Shown: positions 51,513 to 60,524 of the stretch, piece after piece
Layout of the letters: every line of letters begins with the position of its first letter
Numbering within the stretch: the first letter of the stretch is position 1
Assembly: GCF_021183625.1 (NCBI RefSeq)
Contig: NZ_CP089214.1
Coordinates: 4,464,001 to 4,528,000 of the forward strand
Length of the DNA: 64,000 nt
From: Nocardia asteroides
GTDB lineage: Bacteria; Actinomycetota; Actinomycetes; Mycobacteriales; Mycobacteriaceae
Direction of reading: 5' to 3'
The notes under the pieces: generated by a model
Seen by the model: only the letters and a program-made list of their open reading frames with translations
What the model was told of the DNA's origin: nothing
The model's database searches: none
Program-made: the position numbers and the translations under genes

Positions 51513-52910
51513 ATGCGGTCGACGGGCGCGGCACTGCTGGCGGTGACGCTGTGTGTGCTGGTCACGGCCGGTCCGGCGGCCGCGCAGCCGGACCCCTTCG
51601 CCGGCGCCCCCGGCCTCGGCGACCCGTACTACCCGCTGGACGGCAACGGCGGCTACGACGCGGTGCACTACGAGGTCGAGCTCGGCTACGATCCGCCGAG
51701 CCGGGTCCTGGACGGCACCACCACCATCGACGCCACCGCCACCCAGCCGCTGCGCGCCTTCCACCTGGACTACACCGGCCCCCCGGTGCGGATGGTGACG
51801 GTGAACGGCCTGCCAGCCGCCTTCCGGAGCCAGGACGAGCAGGAGCTGGTGGTCACCCCGCTGCTCCCGCTGCTGCCCGGGCTCCCGTTCCGGGTGATCG
51901 TCGACTACGGCGGCCCGATGCCGGACACCGAGGGCGAGGGCTGGACCTACGCGCCCGGCGGCGGCGCCTTCGCCGCGGGCGAGCCGCACTCGGCGCGCAC
52001 CTGGTACCCGCTCAACGACACCCCGCTGGACAAGGCCACCTTCACCCTGCGCGCCACCGTCCCGGCCGAGTGGCAGGTGATGGGCAACGGCGTGCGCACC
52101 AGGGACGAGGTGATCGCCGGGCAGCGCCACGTGGACTGGGAGAACCGGCACCCCACCATCGGCTACCTGACCACGGTCGCCATCGACCGCTTCGAGTTCC
52201 TGGAGCAGACCGCGTCGGACGGCACCCCGATCCTGAGCGGTTTCGCCCCCGGCGCGCTCCGGCACCGGGAGCTGGAGCAGCGGCTGCCGGAGATCCTCGA
52301 CTTCTCGGCCGGCCTCTTCGGCCCGTACCCGTTCGAGGCGGTCGGCGGCATCTACCTGGACACCGAGCTGCCCTTCTCGCTGGAGACCCAGACCAGGCCG
52401 ACCTACGCCGAGTGGGTCGACCTGAACACCGTCGTGCACGAGATCGCGCACCAGTGGTGGGGCGACTCGGTCTCCATCAGCTCCTGGGCCGACATCTGCC
52501 TGAACGAGTGCTTCGCCTCCTACACCGCCGACTACCTGTGGCCGGAGCGGGTCGACGGCACCGACGTGGACGCCGAGTACCGCGACACCGTGCAGCGCTT
52601 CCGGGACGAGCCGCGGTTCTGGCAGGTCCCGCTCGGAAATCCGGGCGCCGGAGCCGAATTCACCTCCGTCTACTACCGTGGCCCGCTGTTCCTGCACGCC
52701 CTGCGCCGCACCGTCGGGGACGAGGTCTTCTTCGCCGCGCTGCGCGACTTCCCGTCCGCCTACGCGGGCGGCAATGCCTCGATGGCGGACTGGCGGACCT
52801 TCGTGCAGCGCCGCGCGCAGTTCCCGCTGGACGGCTTCTTCGACGCCTGGCTCGGCGGCGAGACCCCGCCGCCGGACGAGTACCTCTTCCCCGGCGGCCT
52901 GCGCGGCTAG
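51513..52910 (+). CDS. Secreted M1 family metallopeptidase
   Basis: 465 aa. Signal peptide (1-24, AGPAAAQ). Zinc site HEIAHQWW followed 18 residues later by NECFA. It resembles the N-terminal and catalytic parts of M1 aminopeptidases, lacking the long C-terminal ERAP-like region (shorter than typical 850-residue enzymes). Extracytoplasmic peptidase. Follows LysE by 42 nt. Confidence 0.87.
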   Translation: MRSTGAALLAVTLCVLVTAGPAAAQPDPFAGAPGLGDPYYPLDGNGGYDAVHYEVELGYDPPSRVLDGTTTIDATATQPLRAFHLDYTGPPVRMVTVNGLPAAFRSQDEQELVVTPLLPLLPGLPFRVIVDYGGPMPDTEGEGWTYAPGGGAFAAGEPHSARTWYPLNDTPLDKATFTLRATVPAEWQVMGNGVRTRDEVIAGQRHVDWENRHPTIGYLTTVAIDRFEFLEQTASDGTPILSGFAPGALRHRELEQRLPEILDFSAGLFGPYPFEAVGGIYLDTELPFSLETQTRPTYAEWVDLNTVVHEIAHQWWGDSVSISSWADICLNECFASYTADYLWPERVDGTDVDAEYRDTVQRFRDEPRFWQVPLGNPGAGAEFTSVYYRGPLFLHALRRTVGDEVFFAALRDFPSAYAGGNASMADWRTFVQRRAQFPLDGFFDAWLGGETPPPDEYLFPGGLRG

Positions 52911-52984
52911 CGCGGGGCTATTCGCACCGGCGCCCGCCCGCGCTGGCATGATCTCCGCAAACGAGTTGTCTCCGCTGATGGGAA

Positions 52985-54358
52985 GTGGCCGTGTCGTTCG
53001 CTGGTGGTCTGCGGAAGATGCTCTGGTATCAGGTGGGGGAGCGCCCCTCGGTGCTGCTCGCGCACGGGGATCCGACGCAGGCGGGCAGCACCCCCGCGCT
53101 GACTCCGATCGCCGCGCCGCGCCCGCCCGCGGGCCCGGCGCAGACCGCGGTGACCTGCGCCCGGTGCGGACAGGCGGTCCGGGTGGAGATCGCGGGCGCC
53201 GCCGCGGCCAGGCGCCGGGTCGCCGTCTGGCAAGTGCTGATGTGGATCTTCAGCGTGGCACTGGCCGCCTTCCTCACCTACATGGTCGTCGGCACGTTCA
53301 CCCGCCCGCGGGACGAACGGCCCAGCGAAGCACTGTGGTTCGCCTACCTGCCGCTGTTCATCGGGTTCGTCGCCGTGGTCTCGCGGTTCGAACGGGCCGA
53401 CGGGGTGCGGCTGCTCGACCGGCAGGATCACGAGCTGTTCCCCGCTCCCGACGCGGTGCCCGGCGGCCCGCCGACCGGCACGCAGAAGCTGGCGGCGGCG
53501 CTGCTCGTCGGCGCCGGGCTGCTGCTGGCGGGCGCCGGGATCGCGGCGATCGCGCACGAGGTGACCTCGGTGGACGAGGTGCTGTGCGGCGAGCGGGTGA
53601 TGGCGCCGGGGACCACCTGCGCCGCCGACGCCGCCGCCGCGAAGCTGAAGGTCGGTAAGCCCTATCGGGAGGTCGAACTCGAGCAGATCGCCAACCGGGA
53701 GAGCCTCTACAACGTCGCCGGTGCGTTCGTGCTGGTGTGCGGGATCGGGACGGCCGGGGTGGGTGGTTACCGGCTGCGAAAGATGGCGGGCTCGACCGTC
53801 GCTCCGCCGGTGGCCGCTCCGAGCGGGCCGCGGCGGGGTCAGGATGCGCTGATGCGCATCGACCTCACCCTGGCCGAGTGCGGCACCGGCGCGGTGGTGC
53901 CCGTCACCGTCGACACCGCGGTGGCCTGCACGGCCTGCGGCGGCACCGGCGGGGCCTGCGCGCCGTGCGCCGGTGACGGCCGCGTGCGCGCGCGGCGCAC
54001 GGTGCAGGCCCGGATTCCGCCCGGAGTCGCTGCGGGGCAGCGGATCCGGCTGGCCGGACAGGGCGAGAAGGGTCCGGCGGGCGGCGATTTCGGCGACCTC
54101 TACCTGGAGGTGGCCGAGCGCCCGCACCCCGGGTTCACCCGGGAGGGCGCCGATCTGCGCACGGGCTTCGGGATCTCCCAGGCGAACGCCGTGCAGGGCG
54201 GCCCGATCACCGTGTCGACGCTGCTCGACGGGGAGGTGCCCGCGATCGTGGCGCCGAACACCGCGCCGGGCACGGTCATCACTCTCGCCGGCCTCGGCAT
54301 GCCGGTGCTCGGCTCGGCGCAGCGCGGCAACCTGCACGTACGCCTGCACACCTACTGA
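52985..54358 (+). CDS. Membrane protein with DnaJ-type C-terminal domain, no J domain
   Basis: 457 aa. A small Cys motif (CARCGQ) precedes membrane helices near ~80-105 and ~160-205 and ~250. The C-terminal ~170 residues carry CTACGGTGGACAPC zinc-type repeats and a peptide-binding domain (GQRIRLAGQGEKGPAGGDFGDLYLEV) as in DnaJ. There is no HPD motif. GTG 52985 or 52991 starts it. Its stop overlaps the convergent coiled-coil gene by 7 nt. Confidence 0.78.
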   Translation: MAVSFAGGLRKMLWYQVGERPSVLLAHGDPTQAGSTPALTPIAAPRPPAGPAQTAVTCARCGQAVRVEIAGAAAARRRVAVWQVLMWIFSVALAAFLTYMVVGTFTRPRDERPSEALWFAYLPLFIGFVAVVSRFERADGVRLLDRQDHELFPAPDAVPGGPPTGTQKLAAALLVGAGLLLAGAGIAAIAHEVTSVDEVLCGERVMAPGTTCAADAAAAKLKVGKPYREVELEQIANRESLYNVAGAFVLVCGIGTAGVGGYRLRKMAGSTVAPPVAAPSGPRRGQDALMRIDLTLAECGTGAVVPVTVDTAVACTACGGTGGACAPCAGDGRVRARRTVQARIPPGVAAGQRIRLAGQGEKGPAGGDFGDLYLEVAERPHPGFTREGADLRTGFGISQANAVQGGPITVSTLLDGEVPAIVAPNTAPGTVITLAGLGMPVLGSAQRGNLHVRLHTY

Positions 54359-55218
54359 ATAGAGCTGTCCCGCGCCTTCGCCAGCCTGCGACGGGCCCGC
54401 TCGACCTCGGTCTCGGCGGCGCGCAGCGTCTCCCGCGCCGCCTTCTCGGCGGTGCGGGCGAAACGGTGCCGCTCCTCGGCGGCGGTCAGCTCCCCGCGCA
54501 GCTCCTCGATGCGGGCGGCGGTGGCGCGCACGGTCTCCGCCGCTGCGGCCGCGGCCTTTTCGGCCGAGCTCCGCTCGGAATCCGCGGTGCCGAGTTCGGC
54601 CTCGGCTTCGGTGATTCGCCGCTCCGTCGCTCGCTTGCGTTCGGCCGCCGCGTCCTGTTTCCGCGTCTTCGCGGAATCGCGCTGCGGGGCAGCTTTTTTC
54701 GGGACGGCCCTTTTCGGGGCGGGAACGGCGGCGAGCTCCGGCGCGGCGGGGCCGAAGCCGTCGTAGCTCGTGGCACTGGAGAGGGTGCCGAGGCGGACCT
54801 TTTCGGCCACCTCCGGATCGGCCAGTGCTGCGGTCAGGGAGTTGCCGACCTCCCGGAGCACCGCGTCGCCGACCGGTCTGCCCCGCTCGGCGGCGAGCTC
54901 GGCGGCCCGCCTGGCCAGGGCGTTCACCACCTGCCCGCGCTGCGCGGTGAGCGTGCGCAGCTGCGCCCCGGCGAGCTCGCGCTGGGCCGTGCGCAGCGCA
55001 TCGCCGAGCGCGAGCAGCGCGCTGACCTCATCCGATGCCGAACGTGCCAGCAGGTTCACCACCCACGCGGCCACCGTCGGCCTGCGCAGCGCCCCGATCG
55101 CGGCCGCCAGCTCCCTATCGCCGGCCGCCTTGGCGGCGGCCACCCGCTCGGCCCTGGCTGCCACGAATTCGCCGGGGGCGAGATCGTACAGCTCGACGGC
55201 GACGTCGCTGAGGCTCAT
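54352..55218 (-). CDS. Coiled-coil, Ala/Glu/Arg-rich protein
   Basis: 288 aa. N-terminal globular part (~1-140, MSLSDVAVELYDLAPGEFVAARAERV), then a charged linker and a coiled coil (~165-280). Similar proteins are common in actinobacteria; function unknown. Leaderless candidate: TACGCT ends 8 nt before ATG 55218. Confidence 0.75.
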   Translation of the reverse strand: MSLSDVAVELYDLAPGEFVAARAERVAAAKAAGDRELAAAIGALRRPTVAAWVVNLLARSASDEVSALLALGDALRTAQRELAGAQLRTLTAQRGQVVNALARRAAELAAERGRPVGDAVLREVGNSLTAALADPEVAEKVRLGTLSSATSYDGFGPAAPELAAVPAPKRAVPKKAAPQRDSAKTRKQDAAAERKRATERRITEAEAELGTADSERSSAEKAAAAAAETVRATAARIEELRGELTAAEERHRFARTAEKAARETLRAAETEVERARRRLAKARDSSIQ

Positions 55219-55519
55219 ACTTCTCGAGCGTAACGACCGGATTCCCCGGTTCGACACGAATCACGAATTGCTCGATTGCTCGACCTGAGCTCTGCGGAAG
55301 GTATGCCCTGTGGAAACCCCTTACTCGTCCCTGGCCCTGCTCGGACAGCTTCTCCCGAATATTCTCCGCAGCAGCATGCTCGCGCTCTGGGCCCTGGGCT
55401 GACCCCGCCTCCACGTTCGATTCCCGGCCGGAGATGTCGTTAATGCGCGGCTCCGAGCCTGACGATAGTCTCACCGAGTTCGCGAACAGCGCGAACATTC
55501 GGTGAGAGAGGTCTATTCC
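55219..55519. other. Intergenic region before the lipoprotein gene
   Basis: 301 nt with no convincing gene. The frame 55115-55498 on the minus strand overlaps the coiled-coil gene's start and lacks a ribosome-binding site. A self-complementary GTTCGCGAAC lies near 55480. Confidence 0.5.
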
Positions 55520-56050
55520 GTGAAGTTCCCTGCGACGAGGCGGTCGGCACGTGTCGTGCTCGCACTCGTGTCGGCGGCCGTTGCCGCGGTTGCCGTTGTC
55601 GGTTGTTCGTTCATCGAGGACGCGGGCAAGTCCGACACCGCCAAGGCGGCGGTCGGCGACTGCATCAACGTGATCGAGGGCTCGGCCGTCGACTCCAAGA
55701 CGGAGCCGATCGACTGCTCCTCGGACAAGGCCGTCTACAAGGTCGTCCAGACCTATGACACCAAGACCGAGTGCGCGGCCGACTACACCTCCTACGAGGA
55801 GACCCTCGGCGACAGCACAACGGCCTTCCTGTGCCTCGCGCCGAACTTCAAGGAGGGCAGCTGCTACGTGGACAGCATGCTCACCGGGTACAAGTTCGCG
55901 GACTGCGCCTCCACCGAGGCCACCTTCAAGGTGGTCAAGCGGATCGACGGCCAGGTCGACGAGCTGCTGTGCGGCGAGGACGCCGACAAGTTCATTACCG
56001 TGAACGACCCGAAGGTGACCTTCTGCCTCGGCTCGCCCACGGCGGCCTAG
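55520..56050 (+). CDS. Lipoprotein with paired Cys (LppU-like)
   Basis: 176 aa. Signal peptide with lipobox VVGC (Cys29), then four pairs of Cys in the mature domain (GDCINV, PIDCSS, TECAADY, FLCLAP, SCYVDS, FADCAS, LLCGED, TFCLGS). This pattern is typical of LppU/septum-type actinobacterial lipoproteins. GTG 55520 follows AGAGAGG. Function unknown. Confidence 0.82.
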   Translation: MKFPATRRSARVVLALVSAAVAAVAVVGCSFIEDAGKSDTAKAAVGDCINVIEGSAVDSKTEPIDCSSDKAVYKVVQTYDTKTECAADYTSYEETLGDSTTAFLCLAPNFKEGSCYVDSMLTGYKFADCASTEATFKVVKRIDGQVDELLCGEDADKFITVNDPKVTFCLGSPTAA

Positions 56051-56069
56051 TCACTCCAGGAGTGCGACG

Positions 56070-58361
56070 TCACTCCAGGAGTGCGACCGACGCGATCCGG
56101 TGCAGCGTGAACTGCCGGACCGCGCCGGTCACCGGGTCCAGCGCGTCGAGCTGACCGTTGCCGACCTTCAGGGGTTCGACCACCCGCTGGGTGGCGACCC
56201 CCGCGGCGTCGACATAGCCGATATTCACCGAACGCCGCACTCGCGCGGCCAGCTGCAGCAGCGCGAGGGTGGCGGCGGTGCTCGTTCTGGTGCCGTCGGT
56301 GCGCACCGAGCGCCCCGACCTGGCCCCCGCCGCGCGTTCCCCGGCCCTGAGCTCGGCCACCAGCTGCTCCAGCTGGTCGGTGTTGGGCGGGGTCGGGCGG
56401 TAGCCCTGCCTGCCGTTGCTCCGCGCCGGGACGCGCGCCCCGCGCGGGCGCAGGTCGAGCACCGCGCCGGCGGAATCCTCGCCCGCGGGTGCGAAACCCG
56501 CCGCGCGCAGCCGCTCCAGCACCTCGCCGAGCGGAGCCTGTGCGATCGCCACGGTCGGGGCGAGTCCGCGCAGCGCGAGATCGGCTGCCACCGGTGCGGC
56601 GAGCACCTGCGCGAGCAGCGCCGGATCGTCGCTGCGCAGGAAGGACTGCGCCATGCCCGCACGAAGCCTGCCGTGTCTGCGCGCGACATCGTCGATGAGG
56701 TAGGTGAGCGCCTGCGGCACCGGCGTGCGTGAGTGCGTGCCGAAGAGCGCGTGCAGCTCGGCCGCGGTCAGCCCGGCGTCCAGCGCGCGCCGCACCGACG
56801 CCTCGCCGACCCGGTAGACGGTGGCGGCGCCCGCCGACTCCACGTCCGCGGTGAGCGCGATGCGCTGCTCCAGCTCGGGCAGCAGCGGCCCCGGCGCGAC
56901 CACCGTCAGGTCGGCCTGCACCAGCACGTGGTCGACCGGTGCCGGCAGCGCGGCCGCCATCTCGGCCTCGGCGTCGCCGTCGGCGCTGCCGTGCAGCAGC
57001 GCCCGCCCTGCCGAGCTCAGCGCACCGCGGCCGATCACACCGAGCGCGGCGGCCTCCGCCAGCGTGCGGGCGACCGCCTCCGGGCGGTACTGCCTGCGCC
57101 GCCGCGGCTCCCGCCAGGCCAGGATCCGGGAGATGTCGGCGGCCGGGATCGCGGTGCCGGGCGGGAACTCGGCGAGCAGCCCGAGGATCGCGCGCCGGTC
57201 GCGCACCGCGTGCGGGCTGCGCAGCTCGAGGGCCAGCGCGGGCAGCGGCTTGTCGGCGGCGTCCCTGCTGCCGATCAGCCACGGCATCCGGTCCAGCTCC
57301 AGCCAGGCCCTGGCCAGCACGGCCCAGCGGCGGGCAGGCGACGCCTCGCCCCAGCCGTCGGCCTGCGGGGTCGGGCCCCAGAAGTCGTCGGTGGCGTCGA
57401 GCTCGGGGGCCGGGTCGGGCAGCCCCTTCTCCAGCAGCTTGGCTGCGGCGAGCACCTCGACCAGCAGCCCGGCCCTCGGCTCGTTCATCCCGGCCTGCTT
57501 GCAGACCCGGCGCAGCTCGCGTACCCCGAGCCCGCCCGCCCGCAGCGCGGGGGCGGGCATCGTGCCGAGCGCGGCGAGCACCGCGGCCGCGTGCCGCAGG
57601 AACTCGCCTGCCTCGCCGGCGGCGGCGGCGTTGGCCTCGGCGGGGGTGTACTCGGTGCGCGCGGGCACCGGCGGGACCAGCACGTGCGGCCGGGTGACGG
57701 CCTCGTTGCGGAGCAGCTGGCCGACGGTGAGCGGGATCTCGACGGTCTCGTCGTCCACCCGGTGCAGCAGCCCGGCGGCGAGCAGCCGGGGCACGGGCCG
57801 GTCCGGGTCGGCGCCGGGGGCGGCGTCCCTGGTCCGCCCGCGCGGGCCGGTGCTCGCCAGCTTCTCCAGCAGGCCGCGCTCCGGCTCGCCGAGCCGGGCC
57901 AGTGCCGCGGTGACCTCGGGTTCGGTGAGCTCGTCCGGGATCTCGGTGGCGCTGCCGATCGGCCAGGGCAGCCCGTCGGCGGCGGCCGGGACCAGGTACA
58001 GGTCGTCGCCCTCGTCCCGGACCAGGGCGCGGGCGGTGAGCCGGGCCAGCGCCGCGTCGATCGCGGCGGCGCCGACGCGGTCGCGCAGCCGCTCGTGCAG
58101 GGCGGTGCGGGTGAGCGGGGTGTGGTCGCCGGGGGCGCGCTCGGTGCCGTGCCTGGCCAGCACCTCGACGATCGCGAACTCGAGCGTGTTCAGCTCCTCG
58201 GTGGCGCGCAGCACCGAGGCGCGCTGCTCCACCCGTGCGGCGAGCACCGTCATGGACGAGGGCAGCGGCACGGCCAGATCCGGGCGCAGCTCCAGCAGCT
58301 TGACCAGCGTGGCGTCGTCCCTGGCCGAGAGCCAGCCGGTGAGCGAGTCGATCGTGGACAT
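56070..58361 (-). CDS. Helicase-associated domain protein (Rv0862c-like)
   Basis: 763 aa. No Walker motifs or helicase boxes; a series of winged-helix-like repeats and a C-terminal domain typical of proteins annotated as helicase C-terminal/XPB-N associated. Neighbour of XPB in M. tuberculosis too. Probably a DNA-binding partner of XPB; mechanism unknown. Leaderless: TAGGCT ends 7 nt before ATG 58361. Confidence 0.8.
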   Translation of the reverse strand: MSTIDSLTGWLSARDDATLVKLLELRPDLAVPLPSSMTVLAARVEQRASVLRATEELNTLEFAIVEVLARHGTERAPGDHTPLTRTALHERLRDRVGAAAIDAALARLTARALVRDEGDDLYLVPAAADGLPWPIGSATEIPDELTEPEVTAALARLGEPERGLLEKLASTGPRGRTRDAAPGADPDRPVPRLLAAGLLHRVDDETVEIPLTVGQLLRNEAVTRPHVLVPPVPARTEYTPAEANAAAAGEAGEFLRHAAAVLAALGTMPAPALRAGGLGVRELRRVCKQAGMNEPRAGLLVEVLAAAKLLEKGLPDPAPELDATDDFWGPTPQADGWGEASPARRWAVLARAWLELDRMPWLIGSRDAADKPLPALALELRSPHAVRDRRAILGLLAEFPPGTAIPAADISRILAWREPRRRRQYRPEAVARTLAEAAALGVIGRGALSSAGRALLHGSADGDAEAEMAAALPAPVDHVLVQADLTVVAPGPLLPELEQRIALTADVESAGAATVYRVGEASVRRALDAGLTAAELHALFGTHSRTPVPQALTYLIDDVARRHGRLRAGMAQSFLRSDDPALLAQVLAAPVAADLALRGLAPTVAIAQAPLGEVLERLRAAGFAPAGEDSAGAVLDLRPRGARVPARSNGRQGYRPTPPNTDQLEQLVAELRAGERAAGARSGRSVRTDGTRTSTAATLALLQLAARVRRSVNIGYVDAAGVATQRVVEPLKVGNGQLDALDPVTGAVRQFTLHRIASVALLE

Positions 58362-58435
58362 CCGATTCAGCCTACGGGTGCGGCGATGCGGTGTCCGCAC
58401 TCCGATGTCGCCGGGAATCTGCCAGAATGGGACGC

Positions 58436-58624
58436 GTGGTGAACAAATCGAAGAAACCGTATGTCGACAACGGCTGGCCCCAGGTCGCCGACGGCGAGCA
58501 CGCCGTGACCGAACTCGCCGCGGCCCGATCCGGCAACCTTTCGCCGTTCGGTGAGGACACCGAGTTCCCGCTCCCCGTCGAGGACCTGCCCTACGTGCAC
58601 CCGCACACGGTGGTCAATCGCTGA
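58436..58624 (+). CDS. Small conserved actinobacterial protein
   Basis: 62 aa (GTG 58436 or 58439), beginning VNKSKKPYVDNGWPQV and ending PYVHPHTVVNR. Matches the kind of protein encoded by M. tuberculosis Rv0863. Function unknown. Divergent from the helicase-associated gene. Confidence 0.8.
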   Translation: MVNKSKKPYVDNGWPQVADGEHAVTELAAARSGNLSPFGEDTEFPLPVEDLPYVHPHTVVNR

Positions 58625-58662
58625 TCAGGGTTCGGCAGCCCGCACCGGGCAGCCGAACGAGA

Positions 58663-58694
58663 ACGGGCCCCGCATCCGAGGATGCGGGGCCCGT
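58663..58694. terminator. Bidirectional terminator between the small gene and rpf
   Basis: ACGGGCCCCGCATCC (58663-58677) pairs with GGATGCGGGGCCCGT (58680-58694), 15 bp with a 2-nt loop. Lies between two convergent stops. A nearby hairpin (TTCGGCAGCCCG with CGGGCAGCCGAA, about 58631-58658) also fits. Confidence 0.8.
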
Positions 58695-58707
58695 GAACGT
58701 TTGCGGC

Positions 58708-59337
58708 TCAGGAGGGCAGCATGCCCTTGTTCGCCTCGTAGAAGCCGACGAGCGCCGGGTCGAGCTGAGTGTTCTGCGCCTTCGCGGCGTTGAAGAGATC
58801 GAGCGCCTGCTGCGGAATCTGCACGCCCTGCGCCTGCACCACGGCGACCGCCCGGTCGACGGCGGTGAAGATCTCCTGGCTCGGGTCGGCCTGCGCCTGC
58901 GCCTGCTGCTGCGGCGCGACCTGCTGGGCCCAGCCCTGGGACTCCACCGGGGCCGAACGCTGGCTCGGCGCGCTGCTCAGCCCGAGCTTGGACGAGCAGG
59001 ACGGCCAGGCGCCCCAGCCCTGGGAGGCGAGCACCCGCTCGGCCACCACGATCTGCTCTTCGCGCGAGGCATTGTGCGCGGACGCGGCGTACTCGCCGCC
59101 ACCGTGCGCCTTCCAGGTGCTCGGCGAGAACTGCAGCCCACCCTGGAAACCGTTGCCGGTGTTGATGCCCCAGTTGCCGCCCGCCTCACACGTCGCCAGG
59201 CGATCCCAGTCGGAATCTGGCGCGGCGGCGGCGTTGCCCGCGAGGGCCACACCCGCGCTGCCGATAACGGCGCCGGTCAGGGCCACCTTGGCAACGGTGC
59301 GCCCCGTGGAGGTCGGCTTGCGATGGCGTCCACTCAT
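58708..59337 (-). CDS. rpfA: Resuscitation-promoting factor
   Basis: 209 aa. Signal peptide (~1-38, cleaved after AAAA), then the transglycosylase-like Rpf domain (~40-115: DRLATCEAGGNWGINTGNGFQGGLQFSPSTW, with CEAG and catalytic Glu) and a C-terminal Gln/Ala-rich tail. Cleaves peptidoglycan to wake dormant cells. ATG 59337 has GAGGAAG upstream. A probable c-di-AMP riboswitch and a CRP-type site lie upstream. Confidence 0.93.
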   Translation of the reverse strand: MSGRHRKPTSTGRTVAKVALTGAVIGSAGVALAGNAAAAPDSDWDRLATCEAGGNWGINTGNGFQGGLQFSPSTWKAHGGGEYAASAHNASREEQIVVAERVLASQGWGAWPSCSSKLGLSSAPSQRSAPVESQGWAQQVAPQQQAQAQADPSQEIFTAVDRAVAVVQAQGVQIPQQALDLFNAAKAQNTQLDPALVGFYEANKGMLPS

Positions 59338-59404
59338 GTCCGGTGTCTTCCTCTCGTCCGCACCTGTGGGCCGGTGCCTGGCGAACTGCTGGAGTCCGTC
59401 GGTC

Positions 59405-59545
59405 CGATCGCCTGCGAACTTCGCCCCTGAGCTTGGGTCGGCTTGTTCCGTTCCCGCGGGGCGAAGCTCGGTGCGGCGGGTCCGGCACTGCCGGAATGTC
59501 TTCCGGCTGTGCGACAAACGGTACGACGGATTCGGGGAAAAATCA
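59405..59545 (-). promoter_or_regulatory. Probable c-di-AMP (ydaO/yuaA) riboswitch for rpf
   Basis: On the minus strand, CTTCGCCCC and GGGGCGAAG form a stem enclosing GCGGGAACGGAACAAGCC, a sequence like the conserved core of ydaO riboswitches that precede actinobacterial rpf genes. A GCCGGAA/TTCCGGC hairpin lies at 59490-59507. Boundaries are approximate and the call is by motif recognition. Confidence 0.62.
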
Positions 59546-59673
59546 CTATTTGGTAACCGCCGCGCGTCGGGGGTCTCGAAGCCGCATCGCGTCCGTGCTC
59601 GCGCGTCCGCCCAGGTGATCGGCGTTAATAGGGAGCCGGTACCGATCGTCACCGCTTCGTTATCCCGCCGTTA

Positions 59674-59689
59674 TGTGACGAGGATCACA
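59674..59689. promoter_or_regulatory. CRP/GlxR-type site upstream of rpf
   Basis: TGTGACGAGGATCACA, a perfect TGTGA-N6-TCACA palindrome, between rpf and the next gene, ~340 nt before the rpf ATG. CRP/GlxR control of rpf is known in mycobacteria and corynebacteria. Confidence 0.85.
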
Positions 59690-59724
59690 GCGCTTGGCGG
59701 GTAACGAAAAACGGACCGCCCCGG

Positions 59725-59946
59725 TTATCGCGCCCGGCGCCCGGAGCGGAGCGCGTAGACCAGCGCGAGCAGGAAGCCGAGCGGGGCCAGCATCGCGAGC
59801 AGGTAGAGCGGGAGCCCCGGCTCCGCGTCGCTGACGATCGGGGTGAGGAAGATCGCGATGATCGCCAGCAGCCCGATGCCGAAGAGCGCGAGCGCGACGT
59901 GCAGCAGCCGATCGCCCGGCCTGCGCGGGCTGGAGGGGGAGGTCAC
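59725..59946 (-). CDS. 73-aa two-span membrane protein
   Basis: Two hydrophobic segments (~17-35 and ~47-65). GTG 59946 is leaderless (TACGGT ends 7 nt before). Corresponds in position to M. tuberculosis Rv0870c. Function unknown. An in-frame extension upstream lacks a ribosome-binding site. Confidence 0.75.
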   Translation of the reverse strand: MTSPSSPRRPGDRLLHVALALFGIGLLAIIAIFLTPIVSDAEPGLPLYLLAMLAPLGFLLALVYALRSGRRAR

Positions 59947-60088
59947 GCCGTCGACCGTAGAACTCGGGTGCTGGGGGCACCCGCACCGGGGTAGACTCGG
60001 CGGAACGGTCGCGTCCCACGGGTGTGGGGCGCGTATTTTTCGCACCGGGGCGTCCCCCGGCAATTCCGAACATGAACGGGTGAGCACA

Positions 60089-60517
60089 GTGCCGACCGGC
60101 AAGGTGAAGTGGTACGACGTCGAAAAGGGCTTCGGCTTCCTCTCGCAGGACGAGGGTGAGGACGTGTACGTCCGCTCGTCCGCGCTGCCCGACGGTATCG
60201 ATGGGCTCAAGCCCGGCCAGCGGGTCGAGTTCGGTATGGCCGCCGGTCGGCGCGGCCCGCAGGCGCTGAGCCTGAAGCTGCTGGAGGCGCCGCCCTCGGT
60301 ACGGCAGGGTCAGGAGCGCGCGGGCCGGAGCGAGCGGCGCGAGCCGGTCGCCCGCAAGCACACCCCGGACGAGCTGCACGGCATGGTCGAGGACATGATC
60401 ACGCTGCTCGAGGCGACCGTGCAGCCGGACCTGCGCAAGGGCCGCTACCCGGATCGCAAGACCGCGCAGCGGATCTCCGAGGTCGTGCGCGCGGTGGCCC
60501 GCGAGCTCGACTCCTGA
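60089..60517 (+). CDS. Cold-shock domain protein with C-terminal extension
   Basis: 142 aa. Cold-shock domain (~1-70, MPTGKVKWYDVEKGFGFLSQDEG, RNP-type motifs) plus a charged C-terminal extension (HTPDELHGMVEDMITLLEATVQPDLRKG) typical of actinobacterial members such as Rv0871. GTG 60089 follows GGGTGAG; an in-frame GTG at 60080 is possible. Nucleic-acid chaperone. Confidence 0.92.
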   Translation: MPTGKVKWYDVEKGFGFLSQDEGEDVYVRSSALPDGIDGLKPGQRVEFGMAAGRRGPQALSLKLLEAPPSVRQGQERAGRSERREPVARKHTPDELHGMVEDMITLLEATVQPDLRKGRYPDRKTAQRISEVVRAVARELDS

Positions 60518-60524
60518 GCCCGCC

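Noticed and set aside
55115..55498. 127-codon minus-strand frame before the lipoprotein gene
   Set aside because: Overlaps the coiled-coil start, lacks a ribosome-binding site and has no recognisable motif.
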